Assembly (NCBI GenBank): GCA_046496595.1
Contig: JAWOGU010000406.1
Coordinates: 1 to 8,776 of the forward strand
Direction: 5' to 3'
Origin: GCA-2746795 sp046496595
GTDB taxonomy: Bacteria > Chloroflexota > Anaerolineae > Promineifilales > Promineifilaceae
DNA length: 8,776 bases
Under the pieces are notes generated by a model. The model saw only the letters and a list, made by a program, of their open reading frames with translations. It had not been told where the DNA came from and searched no databases. Of the stretch, positions 6,455 through 8,776 are shown in pieces (position 1 is the stretch's first letter; the number at the start of each line of letters is the position of its first letter). Position numbers and translations under genes: made by a program.

Positions 6455-6490
6455 GCTGGTCTAGCCCCGATTAGGGCTGGCCCAGCTTTT
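6455..6490 (+). terminator. Second, weaker hairpin with short T-run
   Basis: AGCCC 6463-6467 pairs with GGGCT 6474-6478, and GCTGG 6455-6459 with CCAGC 6482-6486, across a 3 by 3 internal loop. TTTT follows at 6487-6490. It may back up the main terminator for plus-strand readthrough. It lies 15 bases past the stop codon of the minus-strand gene. Confidence 0.35.
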
Positions 6491-6505
6491 CTCTAACCTT
6501 AACCC

Positions 6506-8239
6506 TTACGGCAGTTCGTTGACGCGGTCTGTGCTTGGCGGAGCAACCGGACTGAACGTGCCGAGGTAATTCACCAGAGCCTGCAGGTCATTGCCTCCGT
6601 CGAGTCTTGGGGCTGTGATCGTAGCAAACGTAGTGAAATTGTCCCCACCGTCGGCCAGGAAGTTATTCACCGTCACATTGTAGGTCGCAGCCGGATCGAG
6701 AGCCACACCGTTCAATTTCACATTGCTCACTGTCACCGACGTGCAGGTGCCCGCCACGATGGTTGTAGAGAGGTCGTAGGTGAAACCATTTGACACGCCG
6801 AGATGCAGGAATGGGCGGCTCGCTCCGGCCGGCTGGCACTGCTCTTTAAGCACCGAGATGATCTGGGCGCCGGTCATGGGGAACGTTACCAGAGTGTTGC
6901 CGAACGGCTGGAAGGTGAACGCCTCGCCGAAGGTGACGACGCCGTCACCCTCCCCGGTCGACTGGGCGTATTTCAGGTCGGAGCGCACGCCGCCAGGGTT
7001 CATGAACGCGATTTGGGCGAAGTTGGACGAGGTTGCCCATAATTGGGCGTCGGCAACCAGGTTGCCGGCCGCCGACTCAACGCCGCGGTTCTCCGATCCG
7101 GGAATCCCGCCACGATTGATGTCGGCCGTGATTGTGCCAACGGGTGTACTGCCGGCAGCCTGGTAAAGCGGCTGCCACTTGGCAATGATCGCTGTGATTG
7201 CCGGATCGGGGGTCAGGGAGGCCTGGTAGACGGCGTGATTGGTTGATGTGCTGAGGTCGCGGCGCACGTCGTGGGTTCGCTTGTCGAGTACGAGATTCAC
7301 TTCCGTAACCACCCGGCCGAATGAATAGGCGCTCGTCACGATCCGAGGTTGTCCGGCGGGATCCGGGAGCACACAGTTGTAGGGCAAATGGGTATGGCCC
7401 GTGATCATGACGTCGATGGCGGGATCAAGCGCGTTGTTGATAGCCACGATTGGGCCGGAGATGCCGACGCATGCATCTACGTCGCCTGGAGGAGGCGTCT
7501 GTGAACCGCCTTCATGCAGCAGCACGACAATGGCATTGACACCCTGCGCCTTCAAAATGGGGACGAGTGCGTTGGCGGTTTCCGCCTCATCGAGGAAGTC
7601 CCAGCCTTGTATACCGGCGGCGGCGACCAGCGTATCGGTCGCTTCAAGCGTCATGCCAATGAACCCGATCTTGACGTTGTTGAACTGCTCGATCCAGTAA
7701 GGCGGCAGGGGTGTCTCCCCGGCCTCGTTGACAACGTTAGCGGCGAGCCATTGGAAGTCGGCGCCGGGGAACGGCGCATCAGGGAAGTAGCAGCCATCAA
7801 TGGGGTGGCAGCCGCCGTTCTGCATACGGAGCAGTTCGACGACACCTTCATCGAACTCATGGTTGCCCACACTGGAGACGTCGAGCTTCATGGCGTTCAG
7901 CGACTCGACAGACGGCTCGTCGTGGAAAAGCCCGGAAAAGGCCGGCGAACCGCCGATAAGATCACCGGCGGCAACGGTCAGACTGAACTTTTGGCCCTGG
8001 CGGAGCTGGTTAAGTTTTGCCGAGAGGTATTCTGCACCGCCGGCGGGGGCGCCGGCAATGTTGCCGGGTGTGGTTGCCTCGAGATGACCGTGGTAATCGT
8101 TGATTCCGAGGAGTTGAACGTGTATAAGTTGACCTGGTGGATCGGGGTTGCCCTTGCTCAGAGGCGCCGCAGAGGCTACTGCGGAGAACAGGAGCAATAA
8201 GACTAATATTGGCATCATCTTAACAAACGTCCGTTTCAT
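6506..8239 (-). CDS. Secreted UshA-like 5'-nucleotidase / metallophosphoesterase
   Basis: A 577-aa extracytoplasmic enzyme that probably releases phosphate from nucleotides or related phosphoesters. A signal peptide spans residues 1 to about 24 (MKRTFVKMM, then LVLLLLFSAVASA). The dinuclear-metal domain shows Asp48 and His50 (NDYHGH), Asp93 (AAGDLIGGSP), Asn126 and His127 (GNHEFD), His242 (LLHEGG), and His282 and His284 (GHTH). The C-terminal nucleotidase domain shows GNLVADA, MNPGGVR, FGEAFTFQPFGN, SNGFTYDLS and DGGD (530-533), the substrate-binding half. CHPIDGC (144-150) could form a disulfide. No C-terminal anchor is visible, so it is probably soluble and secreted. Start ATG 8237-8239 has AGGAG (8250-8254) ten bases upstream. 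It is convergent with korB and not in an operon with it. The exact substrate (AMP, UDP-sugar, cyclic nucleotide) cannot be told. Confidence 0.93.
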   Translation of the reverse strand: MKRTFVKMMPILVLLLLFSAVASAAPLSKGNPDPPGQLIHVQLLGINDYHGHLEATTPGNIAGAPAGGAEYLSAKLNQLRQGQKFSLTVAAGDLIGGSPAFSGLFHDEPSVESLNAMKLDVSSVGNHEFDEGVVELLRMQNGGCHPIDGCYFPDAPFPGADFQWLAANVVNEAGETPLPPYWIEQFNNVKIGFIGMTLEATDTLVAAAGIQGWDFLDEAETANALVPILKAQGVNAIVVLLHEGGSQTPPPGDVDACVGISGPIVAINNALDPAIDVMITGHTHLPYNCVLPDPAGQPRIVTSAYSFGRVVTEVNLVLDKRTHDVRRDLSTSTNHAVYQASLTPDPAITAIIAKWQPLYQAAGSTPVGTITADINRGGIPGSENRGVESAAGNLVADAQLWATSSNFAQIAFMNPGGVRSDLKYAQSTGEGDGVVTFGEAFTFQPFGNTLVTFPMTGAQIISVLKEQCQPAGASRPFLHLGVSNGFTYDLSTTIVAGTCTSVTVSNVKLNGVALDPAATYNVTVNNFLADGGDNFTTFATITAPRLDGGNDLQALVNYLGTFSPVAPPSTDRVNELP

Positions 8240-8249
8240 GTTTTTTATT

Positions 8250-8254
8250 CTCCT
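8250..8254 (-). promoter_or_regulatory. Ribosome binding site of the 5'-nucleotidase gene
   Basis: AGGAG on the minus strand, ten bases before the ATG at 8239. It supports the start that gives a complete signal peptide. Confidence 0.75.
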
Positions 8255-8279
8255 ATGATTAATATCTGGATTCTGGCGA

Positions 8280-8300
8280 TTTTGAGCCAGGAACTCAAAA
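8280..8300. repeat. Inverted repeat in the 5'-nucleotidase leader
   Basis: TTTTGAG (8280-8286) and CTCAAAA (8294-8300) form a perfect 7-bp inverted repeat around a 7-nt spacer, 41 bases upstream of the start codon. It could be an operator or an RNA hairpin. The rest of 8301-8531 holds no gene I can support, no clear sigma-70 promoter and no recognisable RNA. Part of it is presumably the non-coding end of the adjacent insertion sequence, whose boundary I cannot place. Confidence 0.4.
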
Positions 8301-8531
8301 CCAGACCTTTAAAAACCGACACCGTTTACCTGGCGGTATTCTCAAAGACTGAGCTGCAAAATGGATGAGTCGATACTGGGTCTAATGACTGTTTGGGCGA
8401 TGAAATAAATTAGATGAAATCGATACGGATGGTTTAGAATGAATACGCAGATACCAGGGCATAATACTTCGTTATGGGCAGATATGTCAAGGGAAAAACA
8501 AACGGCGAGTATAACCACGTTTTGTGGGGGA

Positions 8532-8776
8532 TTAGTTGGTTGCCGCCCACGCCCATTCAAATCTATCACTATGCAACTCGCCAAGAGCTGCTAACATCGG
8601 ATTGACATTCTCGCGTTGCCACCCCCTCCCTTGTCGCTTCATACGATGATGAACCACGTTGTTAATACCGCTTTCTACTGAACCACTGCCAATAGGATAA
8701 CCAGCGATTCGGTACCGATGATATTGCATCCGTTTCTTTTGTCGTTGGAAATATCCGATGCTCATCTCAATATCCT
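8532..8776 (-). CDS. Transposase, C-terminal part (cut by the window edge)
   Basis: The visible 81 codons read DIEMSIGYFQRQ...YRIAGYPIGSGSVESGINNVVHHRMKRQGRGWQRENVNPMLAAL, ending FEWAWAATN and TAA at 8532-8534. The PIGSGSVES motif with its Glu, followed by a basic RMKRQGRGW stretch and NVNPMLA, is typical of the C-terminal end of DDE transposases of ISKra4-like families (family name from memory). The frame is open to the window edge, so the ATG at 8763-8765 is internal and the gene starts outside. The element's end should lie between this stop and the 5'-nucleotidase gene, but no terminal repeat can be matched without the other end. Confidence 0.75.
   Translation of the reverse strand, partial: DIEMSIGYFQRQKKRMQYHRYRIAGYPIGSGSVESGINNVVHHRMKRQGRGWQRENVNPMLAALGELHSDRFEWAWAATN
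8532..8776 (-). mobile_element. Edge of an insertion sequence
   Basis: Inferred from the transposase C-terminus. The leftward boundary is unknown and must be below 8532; the rest lies outside the window. Whether the element is intact cannot be judged. Confidence 0.5.

Noticed and set aside
7514..8200. Open frame of 228 codons antisense to the 5'-nucleotidase
   Set aside because: It mirrors the conserved metallophosphoesterase frame and has no recognisable domain of its own.
8342..8584. Open frame of 80 codons on the minus strand
   Set aside because: It starts inside the transposase C-terminus in another frame and runs into non-coding sequence; no ribosome site or recognisable motif.

Overview
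The window holds a tandem pair of 2-oxoacid:ferredoxin oxidoreductase operons (korA-korB twice). A RelE-type toxin and an HTH antitoxin sit inside the second pair. After a convergent terminator come a secreted 5'-nucleotidase on the minus strand and the tail of a transposase cut off by the window edge. Coding GC is moderate to high (sampled 60-base lines of the kor genes give 60-63%). The fused gamma-alpha KorA, the duplicated korAB, the heptanucleotide intergenic repeats and the secreted UshA-like enzyme would fit a Chloroflexota (Anaerolineae-like) genome. That is an inference from gene style; no marker gene is present to fix the taxonomy.

Layout. 1-1602 (+): first alpha subunit, lacking about 94 N-terminal residues because the window starts inside it. 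1603-1668: intergenic with an inverted array of 7-nt repeats. 1669-2682 (+): first beta subunit. 2683-2820: intergenic with a perfect 13-bp inverted repeat and a GC-rich hairpin followed by T6. 2821-4656 (+): second, full-length fused gamma-alpha subunit. 4657-4710: short AT-rich gap with a good promoter candidate. 4711-4968 (+): RelE-like toxin. 4965-5342 (+): antitoxin, overlapping the toxin by ATGA. 5346 (or 5343)-6371 (+): second beta subunit, starting at the antitoxin stop. 6401-6451: strong bidirectional terminator. 8239-6506 (-): signal-peptide-bearing metallophosphoesterase/5'-nucleotidase. 8240-8531: leader of that gene plus non-coding sequence next to the transposase. 8776-8532 (-): 3' end of a transposase gene.

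How the genes work together. Each KorA/KorB pair should form an alpha-beta enzyme that decarboxylates a 2-oxoacid with CoA and passes electrons through ThDP and one [4Fe-4S] cluster to ferredoxin, or runs in reverse for CO2 fixation. Both beta subunits carry the YGLTKGQ loop of 2-oxoglutarate or broad-range enzymes rather than the pyruvate-type loop. The most unusual feature is the toxin-antitoxin module wedged between the second alpha and beta genes. Its promoter, autoregulation and translation probably bear directly on synthesis of the second beta subunit.
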